A program made the position numbers and the translations under genes. Source: Trebonia sp963759545 (lineage in GTDB: Bacteria; Actinomycetota; Actinomycetes; Streptosporangiales; Streptosporangiaceae). Taken from it: a DNA stretch of 64,000 bases. Below are positions 9,087 through 17,150 of the stretch, one piece after another. Position 1 is the stretch's first letter, and each line of letters opens with the position of its first letter. Where the stretch lies: contig CAVXAB010000054.1 of NCBI GenBank assembly GCA_963759545.1, forward strand, positions 27,266 to 91,265. The letters run 5' to 3'. Under the pieces are notes generated by a model. That model was not told the DNA's origin. It did not search any database and saw only the letters and a list, made by a program, of their open reading frames with translations.

Positions 9087-9125
9087 CCGCGGTGTCCCGG
9101 GTTCTGCAGGCCCGGGGCACCGCGG
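9087..9125. terminator. Bidirectional hairpin terminator
   Basis: Arms 9087-9101 (CCGCGGTGTCCCGGG) and 9111-9125 pair over 15 bp with one wobble around a 9-nt loop. It lies between convergent stops at 9078 and 9146. Confidence 0.75.
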
Positions 9126-9145
9126 GCCATCCACTGCGCAGGTAC

Positions 9146-10219
9146 TCACCACTGCTCAGCGACCGGGCGAACGGTCGCGGTCGCGGGTTCCGCTGAGCTG
9201 GTGTAAACGATCGTCTCCGCTGGTGATGAGTTGCTGATGCCTTCCTTCTGGTACCGGGCGTGCAGCCGCTTGATGAACTCGTGGGTGATCAGGGCTTGCG
9301 CGCTGATGTCCGCCGCGCGCAGGCCGACGTTGAAGCTGATGCTGGAGCCGCCGAAGGCGTTGTACCTGACGGTGGGCCCATGTTCTGGGATGGCCCCGTT
9401 GACCTCCTGCATCACTTCCTGGCCGACCTCGACGGTGACCCGCTCGACGTGGTCCAGGTCGCTGTCGTAGCTGACGCTGCACGGGACGGTCACGGACATC
9501 TCGTGCTCGGGCAGGTGGTAGTTGGTGACGATGGAGGATGCCACCGTGGCGTTCGGGACGACGAGGATGTTGTTGGGGAGCTGGCGGATGATCGTGTTGC
9601 GCCAGTTCGTGTCCTCGACATACCCCTGCATCCCGTTGTCCAGCTGGATGAAGTCGCCCGGCTGCACCTTGCGCGAGGCGAGGATGTGAACGCCGGCGAA
9701 CAGGTTGCTCAGCGTGTCCTGCAAGGCCAGGGCGACCGCCAGGCCGCCGACGCCCAGGGCGGTAAGCAGCGGCGTGATGGCCACGCCAAGGCTGTCGAGC
9801 AGGACCAGCCCGCCGATCGTCCACACGATCACCCGGGTGATGCTCACGAAGATGGTTGCCGATCCCGAGGTGCCCGCGTGGGACGTCGCCCCGGCACGCA
9901 CGGCCGCCCCGGCTACCTTCGCGCTGCCCAGGGAGACGACCACGACGATGACCGCGAGCAGCGCGTGGTCGAGGTCGTAGCGGTAGGTGCTGCGCAGCGG
10001 CAGGGCCAGCACCGCGGCCCAGGCACAGCCAACCCCGAGGCACCAGGGGGCGACCAGGCGCAGGAACGCGACCACGATGTCGCCGCCGCGCCAGCGGGTC
10101 CGTTCCGCCTTGCGCTGCAGGCGGGTGAGGAGGCCCCGGAGCGAGAGAGCCACGATGACTCCTGCCGCGAGGTAGACCGCCGCCACGATCCAGGTGTGCG
10201 AGCTGACAGATCCTGTCAT
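9146..10219 (-). CDS. Mechanosensitive ion channel, MscS family
   Basis: The N-terminal part has about four membrane helices. These are followed by the pore-lining TM3 (GVGGLAVALALQDTLSNLFAG) and the conserved cytoplasmic beta domain (VQPGDFIQL, GYVEDTNWRNTIIRQLPNNILVVPNA). These are the defining MscS regions. Such channels open under membrane tension and release solutes during osmotic downshock. I chose the ATG at 10219 (MTGSVSSHTW), preceded by AGGACAG, over an in-frame start 15 codons earlier that lacks a ribosome site. No operon partner is visible. Confidence 0.9.
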   Translation of the reverse strand: MTGSVSSHTWIVAAVYLAAGVIVALSLRGLLTRLQRKAERTRWRGGDIVVAFLRLVAPWCLGVGCAWAAVLALPLRSTYRYDLDHALLAVIVVVVSLGSAKVAGAAVRAGATSHAGTSGSATIFVSITRVIVWTIGGLVLLDSLGVAITPLLTALGVGGLAVALALQDTLSNLFAGVHILASRKVQPGDFIQLDNGMQGYVEDTNWRNTIIRQLPNNILVVPNATVASSIVTNYHLPEHEMSVTVPCSVSYDSDLDHVERVTVEVGQEVMQEVNGAIPEHGPTVRYNAFGGSSISFNVGLRAADISAQALITHEFIKRLHARYQKEGISNSSPAETIVYTSSAEPATATVRPVAEQW

Positions 10220-10362
10220 CTTCTGTCCTAACGCGTTCGATGGCCGCAGGCGGATTCCGGTCACCGAGGGTACCCGCGGACCCTGGCCAGGAAGGCCATA
10301 ACGAGAGGATCACGGCAGCCAGTACCGTGTGCTCGTGCGGAACCCGATGGCGTCTGGCGCGA

Positions 10363-10743
10363 TTATGGCCAGGCGGCAACCATCGCCTGGTAGACCGCGT
10401 CGAGCACGGTCGCGGGCCGGAGGAAGACGTCAACGCGGCAGATGGCGCCGTCGCTGATCGAGACCAGCTCCGCGGCTTCGACCTGAGCGTCACTGACGGT
10501 TGCCTGCCAGAGGATGACGGCCCGATCGTCGTCGCGGATCACCGACTTGACCAGCAAGTTGTTGAAAGCGCGGGTGCGCGCGCGGAACACGCCGGGCACG
10601 TGCCGACTGCGCCAGGTGTTGAAAGGGCTGTGGAATGTGGCGTCTGCACTCAGTGTCGTCAGTGCCGCGTCAGCATCGTCGGTGGCCAACGCCCTGACGT
10701 AAGTGTCGATCAGGTCGCCAGGGTGATTCTGGACCCCGCTCAT
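10363..10743 (-). CDS. SnoaL-like/NTF2-fold protein
   Basis: A 126-residue cone-shaped NTF2-like protein (DLIDTYVRALATDDADAAL, then HSPFN and a beta-rich second half, VDVFLRPATVLD). The fold is shared by isomerases, hydrolases and ligand-binding proteins, so no reaction can be given. The start MSGVQ has GGGGAG nine bases upstream. A longer frame from 10779 lacks this. It is divergent from the HxlR regulator, which probably controls it. Confidence 0.75.
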   Translation of the reverse strand: MSGVQNHPGDLIDTYVRALATDDADAALTTLSADATFHSPFNTWRSRHVPGVFRARTRAFNNLLVKSVIRDDDRAVILWQATVSDAQVEAAELVSISDGAICRVDVFLRPATVLDAVYQAMVAAWP

Positions 10744-10797
10744 CGGCAACTCCCCGTCGTCAGCGCATTCATCAGCCACCCCCGTAGTGATTCGGAA

Positions 10798-10843
10798 TCC
10801 GAAGCGTCGAGAGCTATGCTAACGTTTCTAATTCCGAAGCGTC
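10798..10843. promoter_or_regulatory. Two direct HxlR operator candidates
   Basis: TCCGAAGCGTC occurs at 10798-10808 and again at 10833-10843 in the divergent SnoaL/HxlR promoter region. Each copy is preceded by an AT-rich TTC-containing half (TTCGGAA, TTCTAAT). Confidence 0.55.
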
Positions 10844-10864
10844 AACCTCGAGTGGAGCGTGCCG

Positions 10865-11200
10865 ATGCCGACACCCCGGCCTGGTGAGCCGGTCCGCGGT
10901 TCCGCCACCGGCCGGCCGCTCATGGCTGCGCTTGACCTGTTCGGACGCCGGTGGAGCCTGCGCATCATCTGGGAACTGCGCGATGGTGAGCTCGGTTTCC
11001 GGCCGCTGCAACAGCGCTGTGACAACATGTCCTCCAGCGTGCTCAGCCAGCGGCTCACCGAACTGGCCGACGCGCGGCTGCTGCACCAGCTTCCCGACAG
11101 CCGCTACGCGCTTACGCCGCTTGGCCACCGGGCATACCAGGCGCTGCGCCCCTTGACCCGGTGGTCCCAGGAGTGGGCGGAAGAACTGGACGCAGGATGA
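10865..11200 (+). CDS. HxlR family transcriptional regulator
   Basis: About 111 residues with a single winged helix-turn-helix. Motifs include LDLFGRRWSLRIIWEL, a FRPLQQRC segment, SSVLSQRLTELADARLL and a wing followed by YALTPLGHRAYQALRPL. HxlR proteins are dimeric regulators that often control a divergent enzyme gene. Here that gene is the SnoaL-like protein. The ATG at 10865 lies two codons inside a GTG option at 10859; TGGAGC upstream suits either. Confidence 0.88.
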   Translation: MPTPRPGEPVRGSATGRPLMAALDLFGRRWSLRIIWELRDGELGFRPLQQRCDNMSSSVLSQRLTELADARLLHQLPDSRYALTPLGHRAYQALRPLTRWSQEWAEELDAG

Positions 11201-11241
11201 TCTCGGTCGCCATCACTGGCTCCCGTGAGCTCCTGGCCGGG

Positions 11242-12240
11242 TCAGGGCAGCAGGGCCAGCTTGCCGACGGTGGACCGGGTCTCCAGTTCCGCGAGCGCTT
11301 TCGGCCCGTCGCCGAGTTCATACACGGTGGGCTGGCCCGGAGGGAGCACCCCGGCGGCGATGAGCGCGAACAGCTCGCCCATGACCTCGCCGAAGATTTG
11401 CGGAGCGGCCTGGATCAGCACGCCGATGTTCAGGCCGATCACGTGGACCTGGTACTTGTACACCAGCTCCCAGTTAGTGACCGGGGCTTCGCCGCCGGCC
11501 ACGCCGTAGACGACGACCCGGCCGGTGACCCGCTTGGCCGCGGTCAGGCTGGCGCCGAGGGTGGCGCCGCCGGCTGACTCAAGCACCAGGTCGGCGCCGG
11601 CGCCGCCGGTCAGCCGTAGTACCTCGGCGGCGAGGCCGGGGTCGCGGGAGTCGAGTACGTGGTCGGCGCCAAGCGCCCGCACTGTCTCGTGCTTGCCCGG
11701 CGAGGCGGTTGCGATGACCGTCGCGCCGTAGTGCTTGGCCATTCTCACCGCGGCCTGGCCGGTCCCGCCGGCCGCGGCGTGGATGAGCACGGTCTGCCCC
11801 GCGGCGATGCAGCCAAGGGGCCTGAGCGCGGCCAGCGCGGTGGGCCAGTTCACGACCAGGCCCAGCGCCTGCTCCGCGGACCAGCCCGCTGGCACCGGGA
11901 CCGCGGCAGCGGCGGGCAGCACCATGTACTCGGCGAAGGCGCCGCCCCTCATGCCGACGCCGATGACGCGGGCTCCGGGTTGCAGGCCGGTCACCGCCTC
12001 GCCCACAGCGGCGATCTCGCCGGCGGCCTCGAAGCCCGCCAGGTACGGGGGCCGCGGACCGCCAAGGAAGGTGCCGCGGGCCTGCGAGATGTCGCCGAAG
12101 TTGACGCCGGCGGCGCTGACCCGGATCAGGACCTCGCCCGGGCCCGGGACCGGTACCGGCGCGTCGGAGATCAGGCGCAGGTCTTCCGGGCCGTTCAGGG
12201 ACGTCTGCTGCAGGGCGCGCATGGTGGCGGGAATGCCCAT
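11242..12240 (-). CDS. Zinc-independent MDR quinone oxidoreductase (NADPH)
   Basis: 332 residues with the medium-chain dehydrogenase layout. A GroES-like N-terminal domain (GPGEVLIRVSAAGVNFGD) is followed by a Rossmann fold with a nucleotide-binding loop HAAAGGTGQAAVRMAK at about 150. The Cys/His ligands of zinc alcohol dehydrogenases are absent. The expected role is reduction of quinones or enones with NADPH. The start is supported by AAGGAAAGGAA upstream. It lies about 100 bp downstream of the ECF sigma gene on the same strand and may be co-transcribed. Confidence 0.87.
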   Translation of the reverse strand: MGIPATMRALQQTSLNGPEDLRLISDAPVPVPGPGEVLIRVSAAGVNFGDISQARGTFLGGPRPPYLAGFEAAGEIAAVGEAVTGLQPGARVIGVGMRGGAFAEYMVLPAAAAVPVPAGWSAEQALGLVVNWPTALAALRPLGCIAAGQTVLIHAAAGGTGQAAVRMAKHYGATVIATASPGKHETVRALGADHVLDSRDPGLAAEVLRLTGGAGADLVLESAGGATLGASLTAAKRVTGRVVVYGVAGGEAPVTNWELVYKYQVHVIGLNIGVLIQAAPQIFGEVMGELFALIAAGVLPPGQPTVYELGDGPKALAELETRSTVGKLALLP

Positions 12241-12341
12241 GGCAATCGGGTTCCTTTCCTTAGCTTGGGTGATTGTGGTCGGTCCGCTCGGCGGACCGCG
12301 CCGACGGCTCGGTGACCGTGGCTTACGGCATGCGGGACTGG

Positions 12342-13340
12342 CTAGCCGGAGTGGCTGGCGGGCAAGGTCGCGGGGAAGCCGAACAGGGGAGCCAGGGCGG
12401 GGTCGCCGAAGGAGACGATGCGGCTGATGCCGGCGCCGGTGACGGCGAGCACGACCACGCCGTAGGCATGGCGGGCGCCGTCCGCGGCGCGGCGGTACCC
12501 GACCGCGGCGGGCTGCCCGTTCGCACTGGTGGGCAGCATCCGCCAGTCACCGGGAGCGCCTAGTACCCAGTTGCGCAGGAACGGCACGCAGGTTTTCCTG
12601 CCCTCGAACCAGGTGCGGATCGGCGTCGACTCCATCTGCGCGTCGTGCCTGAGCAGCACTTGCAGCGCGTTCGCGTCTGCGTCCTGGAACGCCGCGATGT
12701 ACTGGTCGAGCACTGCCCGGGCACGCGGCGACGCGGGCTCGGCGATGTCGTCGGCCGCCAGCGACAGCTCACGCAGCCGGCCGCGGGCGCGCTGCAGGGA
12801 ACTCTTCACCGCGGTCACCGACAGGCCGAGGATCCCCGCCACCTCGGTGGTGGGGAATGCCAGCACGTCTCGCAGGATCAGCACCGCCCGCTGCGTGCCC
12901 GGCAGGTACTGCAGGCTCGCGATCAGCGCGAGCCGCAGCCCTTCCCGCGCCGCAACGACGGCCGCCGGATCCGCGCCGTCAGGGGCGACCAGCGCGTCCG
13001 GGATCGGCTGCAGCCACCGGACGCCGGGCCCGGCCAACTCGGGCGCGGCCCGCGGGTCCGGCTCGGGGCCGCCGAGGCCGGAGGGCAGCACCCGGCGGCC
13101 TGACCGCTCGAGCGCGGTCAGGCACACGTTGGTCGCGATCCGGTAGAGCCAGGTGCGGACCGACGACCGTCCCTCGAACGCGCCGTAAGAACGCCACGCG
13201 CGCAGGTACGTCTCCTGCACCACGTCCTCCGCGTCGTCCACCGAGCCGAGCATGCGGTAGCAGTGCGCCAGCATCTCCCGCCGCAACGGCTCGGTGTCCC
13301 TGACGAACGCGTCGTCGCCGTCCGTCCTCACACAGCGCAC
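12342..13340 (-). CDS. ECF RNA polymerase sigma factor with C-terminal SnoaL-like domain
   Basis: Sigma region 2 is at residues about 15-85 (CYRMLGSVDDAEDVVQETYL, RAWRSYGAFEG). Region 4 is at about 145-190 (LPGTQRAVLILRDVLAFP, AVKSSLQRARGRL). A SnoaL/NTF2-like domain from about 205 (VLDQYIAAFQDADANALQVL) may tune activity without a separate anti-sigma factor, as known for similar long ECF groups. The GTG start at 13340 places region 2 at the usual distance. A tiny upstream reading frame overlaps this start. No anti-sigma gene is adjacent. Confidence 0.87.
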   Translation of the reverse strand: MRCVRTDGDDAFVRDTEPLRREMLAHCYRMLGSVDDAEDVVQETYLRAWRSYGAFEGRSSVRTWLYRIATNVCLTALERSGRRVLPSGLGGPEPDPRAAPELAGPGVRWLQPIPDALVAPDGADPAAVVAAREGLRLALIASLQYLPGTQRAVLILRDVLAFPTTEVAGILGLSVTAVKSSLQRARGRLRELSLAADDIAEPASPRARAVLDQYIAAFQDADANALQVLLRHDAQMESTPIRTWFEGRKTCVPFLRNWVLGAPGDWRMLPTSANGQPAAVGYRRAADGARHAYGVVVLAVTGAGISRIVSFGDPALAPLFGFPATLPASHSG

Positions 13341-13384
13341 CCGGGGAGGGCGGCCAGCCGGTCGGCGAGCGGGTGGTTCTGCAT
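13328..13384 (-). other. Possible 18-codon leader reading frame
   Basis: ATG at 13384 opens MQNHPLADRLAALPGCAV and stops at 13328, overlapping the sigma GTG start by 13 bp. It could couple translation to the sigma gene or be chance; no ribosome site was recognised. Confidence 0.25.
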
Positions 13385-13545
13385 AGGCCTTTATCCTCTC
13401 TCGTGTCGTCGGCCATATAGACCAGCCCGGCCGCAGAAAGGAATCGCGCGCCGGGGAGCGAATGTCAGCTCGTGATCACCCGCGCCGGGGAGCGGATCCC
13501 AGGATCACCCGCGTCCTAGCGCTGCCGGACGGCCTCCCGGCCTTC

Positions 13546-13740
13546 GCCCCGGCCCGGGTGTGCCCGTTCCGTCCGGATTGGGCGCTGCCGGGCGGCCATC
13601 CCGGCTCCTCGCCCCGGCCCGGGCGTGCCCGTTCCGTCCGGATTGTCCCGTCGGCACCGCAGCCCGGCCCATGATCATGTGGATTCCGCAGCGTATAAGC
13701 TGCGGAATCCACATGAAAAGCGAAATCCCTGTCGATCAGG
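13546..13740. repeat. Family B dispersed repeat element with internal palindrome
   Basis: A 35-bp segment (starting GCCCCGGCCCGGG, ending GTCCGGATTG) occurs twice, at 13546-13580 and 13611-13645, with one mismatch. It is followed by a perfect 17-bp stem (13676-13692 with 13699-13715, arm core GTGGATTCCGCAGC, loop GTATAA). The same order of segments recurs inverted at 56740-56903. The rest of the 570-bp gap 13385-13955 holds no gene I can support. Confidence 0.8.
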
Positions 13741-13820
13741 CCGCGCCGTGTGCGCGGGCGCCGCGCCGTGCGCGCGGGTGCCGCGCCGTATGCGCGGGTG
13801 CCGCGCCGTGCGCGGGGGAG
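13741..13820. repeat. Four tandem 20-bp repeats
   Basis: Four consecutive 20-bp units begin CCGCGCCGT and contain GCGCGGG, at 13741, 13761, 13781 and 13801. They differ at few positions and have no spacers. Confidence 0.9.
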
Positions 13821-13901
13821 CCGCGTCCCAGCCCGCGCGCGGGCCTCACGATCACCACGCACCACTTAAGCCGCAGGCCCCCCGGTGAGGCGTGGTGTGA
13901 A

Positions 13902-13913
13902 CTCTAATTAGAG
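13902..13913. promoter_or_regulatory. TetR operator palindrome
   Basis: CTCTAATTAGAG is a perfect 12-bp palindrome 43 bp upstream of the TetR gene at 13956. The half-site ACTCTAA recurs upstream of the convergent SnoaL-like gene (15113-15146). Confidence 0.7.
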
Positions 13914-13955
13914 GGTGCGACCCAACTTCCGTGTGCCGCCGCTAGAGTAGCTGGC

Positions 13956-14588
13956 ATGGCCAGCATCGGGTTGCGCGAGCTCAAGAAGGAGCGGACTCGC
14001 CGGCATATCGCGGATACCGCGGCCCGGCTGTTCGCGGAGCACGGCTATGAGCATGTCGCCGTCACTGACGTGGCGCGCGAGGCCGAGGTGGCCGAGCAGA
14101 CTGTCTACAACTACTTCCCGGCCAAGGAGCAGCTGGTTACCGATCGCGACCAGCAGGTTCAGGACCGGCTCAGCGACCTGATCCGCTCCCGGCCGCCCGG
14201 CGTCACCGCGGCTGCCGCGATCCGCGGCTATGTCCTCGGTTTTACCGCCGGGATCCGCGATATCCCGCCGGCGCAATGGCGTGGCGAGCTCGGCTACCTG
14301 GCAGCCGTCAGCCCGGCCGTGCACCGGCTGGCGCTGGAGATGACCGACCGCCAGGCCGCGGTCGCCGCCGCCGCCATCAGCGACACCAGCGCCGTGCCCG
14401 CGGAGATCGCCAGGTTGCAGGGAATCGCGCTGGCTGGCGTGTTCCAGATCATCATCAGCGAGTCCGGGCGGCGCACCGTTGAAGGGCAGAGCCAGGCACG
14501 GATCGCCGATGAGCTTTACCCGGTCGTCGAGAATCTCCTCGATGAGCTGGACCGCTGGTTCGGCACCGTCAGCGCCGTCAGCGCCTGA
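13956..14588 (+). CDS. TetR family transcriptional regulator
   Basis: 210 residues. The N-terminal helix-turn-helix (RRHIADTAARLFAEHGYE, VAVTDVAREAEVAEQTVYNYF) is typical TetR. The C-terminal ligand domain is helical and not assignable to a ligand. The gene converges on the SnoaL-like gene at 14643-15101. Half-sites upstream of both genes are alike, so it probably represses itself and that gene. A strong hairpin separates the two stops. Confidence 0.9.
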   Translation: MASIGLRELKKERTRRHIADTAARLFAEHGYEHVAVTDVAREAEVAEQTVYNYFPAKEQLVTDRDQQVQDRLSDLIRSRPPGVTAAAAIRGYVLGFTAGIRDIPPAQWRGELGYLAAVSPAVHRLALEMTDRQAAVAAAAISDTSAVPAEIARLQGIALAGVFQIIISESGRRTVEGQSQARIADELYPVVENLLDELDRWFGTVSAVSA

Positions 14589-14590
14589 CC

Positions 14591-14633
14591 CGCCGGCTGG
14601 CCGCGAGACCGGGTCCGCGCGGGCCAGCCGGCG
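14591..14633. terminator. Bidirectional hairpin terminator
   Basis: Arms CGCCGGCTGGCC (14591-14602) and 14622-14633 pair perfectly over 12 bp between the convergent TetR and SnoaL-like genes. Confidence 0.75.
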
Positions 14634-14642
14634 CTGTGACTG

Positions 14643-15101
14643 CTAGGCGAGGCCGATCTGCTGCCGCTGCAGGGCGGCGTCCCAGAAGGCGGAGATCACG
14701 ATGAGCTGGTCGCCGTCCCACTTGCTGGTCTGGCCGAACTCGAGGTCGAACGGCTTTCCCGTCGGGGGGATGACGGTGCCGTCCTGCAGCGTCATCTGTC
14801 CGGTGAAGGTGCCGGTGGCGCGGGTGACGACGGTGATCCAGTCGCCGCTGCCGAACTGGACCGGGTACGGGTCGCTGTAGACGTGCATGTCGGGGAAGAT
14901 GCGCAGCATCTGCCGCATGGCGGCGGCGTGCGCCTCTTTCCCGTAGACCGGCTCGGCGAGCCCGGTGATGTACGCGATCATGTCGCGGTGGTGGACCTCG
15001 TCCACCGTGGCGAAGTCGCGGTCGTTGAACGCGTCGTCGCCCTTCTTCATGAGCGCGAGCAGGCGCGTGGTCCTGCTGTGGGTGTCCGTCGTGGTAGCCA
15101 T
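14643..15101 (-). CDS. SnoaL-like/ester cyclase family protein
   Basis: 152 residues with an NTF2-like fold as in SnoaL and predicted ester cyclases: ALMKKGDDAFNDRDFATVDE, HRDMIAYITG, GKEAHAAAMRQM, and FPDMHVYSDPYPVQFGSGDW. SnoaL closes polyketide rings by aldol chemistry, but many relatives have other or unknown functions. The ATG is preceded by AAAAGGAG. The promoter contains a widely spaced inverted repeat TTAGAGT/ACTCTAA, suggesting control by the TetR at 13956. Confidence 0.82.
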   Translation of the reverse strand: MATTTDTHSRTTRLLALMKKGDDAFNDRDFATVDEVHHRDMIAYITGLAEPVYGKEAHAAAMRQMLRIFPDMHVYSDPYPVQFGSGDWITVVTRATGTFTGQMTLQDGTVIPPTGKPFDLEFGQTSKWDGDQLIVISAFWDAALQRQQIGLA

Positions 15102-15112
15102 CGTGACTCCTT

Positions 15113-15146
15113 TTAGAGTGCACCATTATTTTAGTGTCTACTCTAA
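15113..15146. promoter_or_regulatory. Inverted half-sites TTAGAGT/ACTCTAA
   Basis: TTAGAGT (15113-15119) and ACTCTAA (15140-15146) face each other across 20 bp upstream of the SnoaL-like gene. They match halves of the palindrome at 13902-13913. Confidence 0.55.
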
Positions 15147-15198
15147 CAATCTAGGCTCGGGATTATTCCGCCCCGGCGGCCGGGACATCCGGGCCCGG

Positions 15199-15430
15199 TC
15201 ACGTGAGCGCATCGATGCAGGCCCGCAGGGCCGACTCAAACTGCTGTCGGTCGTGCGGGCTGAGCCCGGCGAGCATCCGCTCTTCAATCGCGTCGGCCGC
15301 CTCGTGGCAGGCCAGGAGCGCTTCGCGGCCGTCCGGGGTCAGGCTGGCCTGCAGGATGCGACCGTGGCCGGGGTGAGGGGACCGGGTCACCCCGCTGCTT
15401 CACCGCAGTCAGGTCCGCGCGGCGGCGGCG
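15199..15430 (-). pseudogene. Remnant of a MarR family regulator
   Basis: The C-terminal third of a MarR protein is readable: the wing (SPHPGHGRILQASLTPDGRE) and the dimer helix (EERMLAGLSPHDRQQFESAL). A short upstream piece, DLTAVKQRG, is in another frame. The helix-turn-helix and N-terminus are missing, and the TetR gene at 15450 begins where they should be. It therefore looks like a truncated, non-functional gene. Confidence 0.6.
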
Positions 15431-15449
15431 CGATTGTGCTGGCCCGCGG

Positions 15450-16031
15450 TTAACCGCCAGGCGGCCGGGGCCTGAGCCCGTCCATGAGGAGGTCAAGGAG
15501 GCGGTTGGCCTGGGCCTGGTTCTCGGGTCTGCCGGTCACGGTGAGGATGCCGAGCAGGCTGGCGGCGATGTCCTCGGCGCTGACGTCGGCGCGCAGGTCG
15601 CCGGCGGCGCGGCCGGCGTCAAGGATCGTCGTGATGGCGTCGAGAAGCTCGGCGCGGGTCTGGGCATGGGCGATCTCGCCTGCCTCGATCATGGCCAGCA
15701 GGGTGTCGAGCATGCCGTGCTTGGTGGCCAGCCAGTCGGCGAACAGGTCCATCCACCGGCGCATCGCCTTGGCCGGGGGCAACTGCGCGAGCAGCTCGCC
15801 GGCCCCGAGAGTCAGCCGCTGCACCTGGTCTTGGTAGACGGCGTCGACGAGGGACTCGCGGGTGGGGAAGTGGCGGTAGAGCGTGGCGATGCCGACGCCG
15901 GCCTCGCGGGCGATCGCGCGCATCGACGGCTCGGCCGCGGCGGACGCGAAGGCGCGGGTGGCCGCCGCGAGCAGCATGTCGCGGTTGCGGGCCGCATCCG
16001 CGCGCGGGGCGCGGGCCTCGGCATCAGTCAA
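15450..16031 (-). CDS. TetR family transcriptional regulator
   Basis: 193 residues. The DNA-binding part is AATRAFASAAAEPSMRAIAR followed by EAGVGIATLYRHFPTRESLV. The second half (SLLGILTVTGRPENQAQANR) resembles the C-terminal domain of actinobacterial TetR proteins that partner divergent oxidoreductases. The start appears to be a TTG at 16031 with GGAGCG upstream; it overlaps operator-like sequence. The divergent neighbour is an MDR oxidoreductase, its likely target. Confidence 0.87.
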   Translation of the reverse strand: MTDAEARAPRADAARNRDMLLAAATRAFASAAAEPSMRAIAREAGVGIATLYRHFPTRESLVDAVYQDQVQRLTLGAGELLAQLPPAKAMRRWMDLFADWLATKHGMLDTLLAMIEAGEIAHAQTRAELLDAITTILDAGRAAGDLRADVSAEDIAASLLGILTVTGRPENQAQANRLLDLLMDGLRPRPPGG

Positions 16032-16089
16032 AACGGATCACGCTCCACTTATGCTACGGTGGTTCATGTAAACGGAGCATAGTCCGTTT
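16031..16089. promoter_or_regulatory. TetR operator in the divergent TetR/MDR promoter
   Basis: AAACGGA-GCATAG-TCCGTTT (16070-16089) is a perfect inverted repeat, and another AAACGGA half lies at 16031-16037. Both sit between the divergent genes. Confidence 0.7.
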
Positions 16090-16139
16090 GTGGCCAGACC
16101 TCATCCACGCACCCTGAACAGCGGCCCACGGAGGCAGAG

Positions 16140-17102
16140 ATGACCGAACACGATCTCGCGACTAGCACCGTGCGCACCGTGCGCTTCCACGAGTACGGCG
16201 AGCCGGGCGACGTCCTGCACCTGGAGACAACGGCCGTGCCGGTACCGGGCCCCGGCCGCCTCCGCGTCCTGGTGCACGCCTGTGGACTGACCCCCGCCGA
16301 CTGGGCGCTGTGCCGCGGCCTGTTCGCCGGCGATCTGCCCCGGGGCATCGGAATCGATGTGTCCGGCACCGTCGACGCCGTCGGCGACGGCGTCACCGAC
16401 GTCGCAGTCGGCGACCTCGTGTTCGGAACCGCCGACTGGCGCGGTGCCCCGGTGGCCGGCGCCTCAGACCGGGCAATCATGGACCACTGGACGCCAGTGC
16501 CCGCGGGACTCGACCTCACGCAGGCGGCCGCCCTGCCCATGGCACTCGAGACCGCCTACCGTCATCTCGCGCAGCTCGGGCTGTCTCCTGAGCACACGAT
16601 CCTGATCCACGGCGCAGGAAGCACCATCGGGTTCGCCGCCGTCCAGATCGCGCTCATCCGCGGAGCACGAGTGATCGCCACCGCCGGGCAGACCTACGCC
16701 CAGCGGCTGCGCGACCTCGGCGCCGCGGTGACCGCCTACGGTGACGGCATGGCCGAACGGGTCGGCGCCATCAGCGGCGGCCCGGTCGACCTGGTCCTCG
16801 ACACCGCACCAGCCGGCGGGGCCCTGCCCAGCCTCGTCCAGGTCGCCGGCGGTGACCCGAAACGCGTCCTGACGATCTCCGACTTCGCCGCCGCCGCCGA
16901 ACTCGGCGTCCGCGACAGCTTCCACGAGGAGCACCTGCAGCCCTACGACCGCCCCGCCGTGTTCTCCGAATTCGCGCAGTTCGCCGCCGCCGACAAGTTC
17001 ACGGTGCCGATCGCCGGAACCTTCCCCCTCGAAGACTGGCGCACCGCCATGGAAATCAGCCTCAGCGGCCAGGCCCGCGGCAAGCTCCTGCTGCTGCCCT
17101 AG
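16140..17102 (+). CDS. NADP-dependent MDR oxidoreductase
   Basis: 320 residues with a GroES-like domain (VRFHEYGEPGDVLHLE, VHACGLTPADWALCRG) and a Rossmann domain with HGAGSTIGFAAVQIAL at about 155. No zinc-binding residues are seen, placing it with quinone oxidoreductase-like MDR proteins. It is divergent from a TetR gene with a perfect inverted-repeat operator between them, a common arrangement for detoxifying reductases. Substrate unknown. Confidence 0.87.
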   Translation: MTEHDLATSTVRTVRFHEYGEPGDVLHLETTAVPVPGPGRLRVLVHACGLTPADWALCRGLFAGDLPRGIGIDVSGTVDAVGDGVTDVAVGDLVFGTADWRGAPVAGASDRAIMDHWTPVPAGLDLTQAAALPMALETAYRHLAQLGLSPEHTILIHGAGSTIGFAAVQIALIRGARVIATAGQTYAQRLRDLGAAVTAYGDGMAERVGAISGGPVDLVLDTAPAGGALPSLVQVAGGDPKRVLTISDFAAAAELGVRDSFHEEHLQPYDRPAVFSEFAQFAAADKFTVPIAGTFPLEDWRTAMEISLSGQARGKLLLLP

Positions 17103-17150
17103 CATCGTCGCCCCGCACGCGGTGTTCGACCCGCGGTGGGCGGTGAGCTT

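Noticed and set aside
10231..10244. KstR-like sequence (CCTAACGCGTTCGA) upstream of the mscS-like gene
   Set aside because: It misses the first T of the motif, lacks the AGAAC/GTTCT arms and precedes a channel gene unrelated to sterols. Probably chance.
13741..13820. CRISPR-like array
   Set aside because: The 20-bp units are directly adjacent with no spacers and no cas genes are near, so it is a simple tandem repeat.
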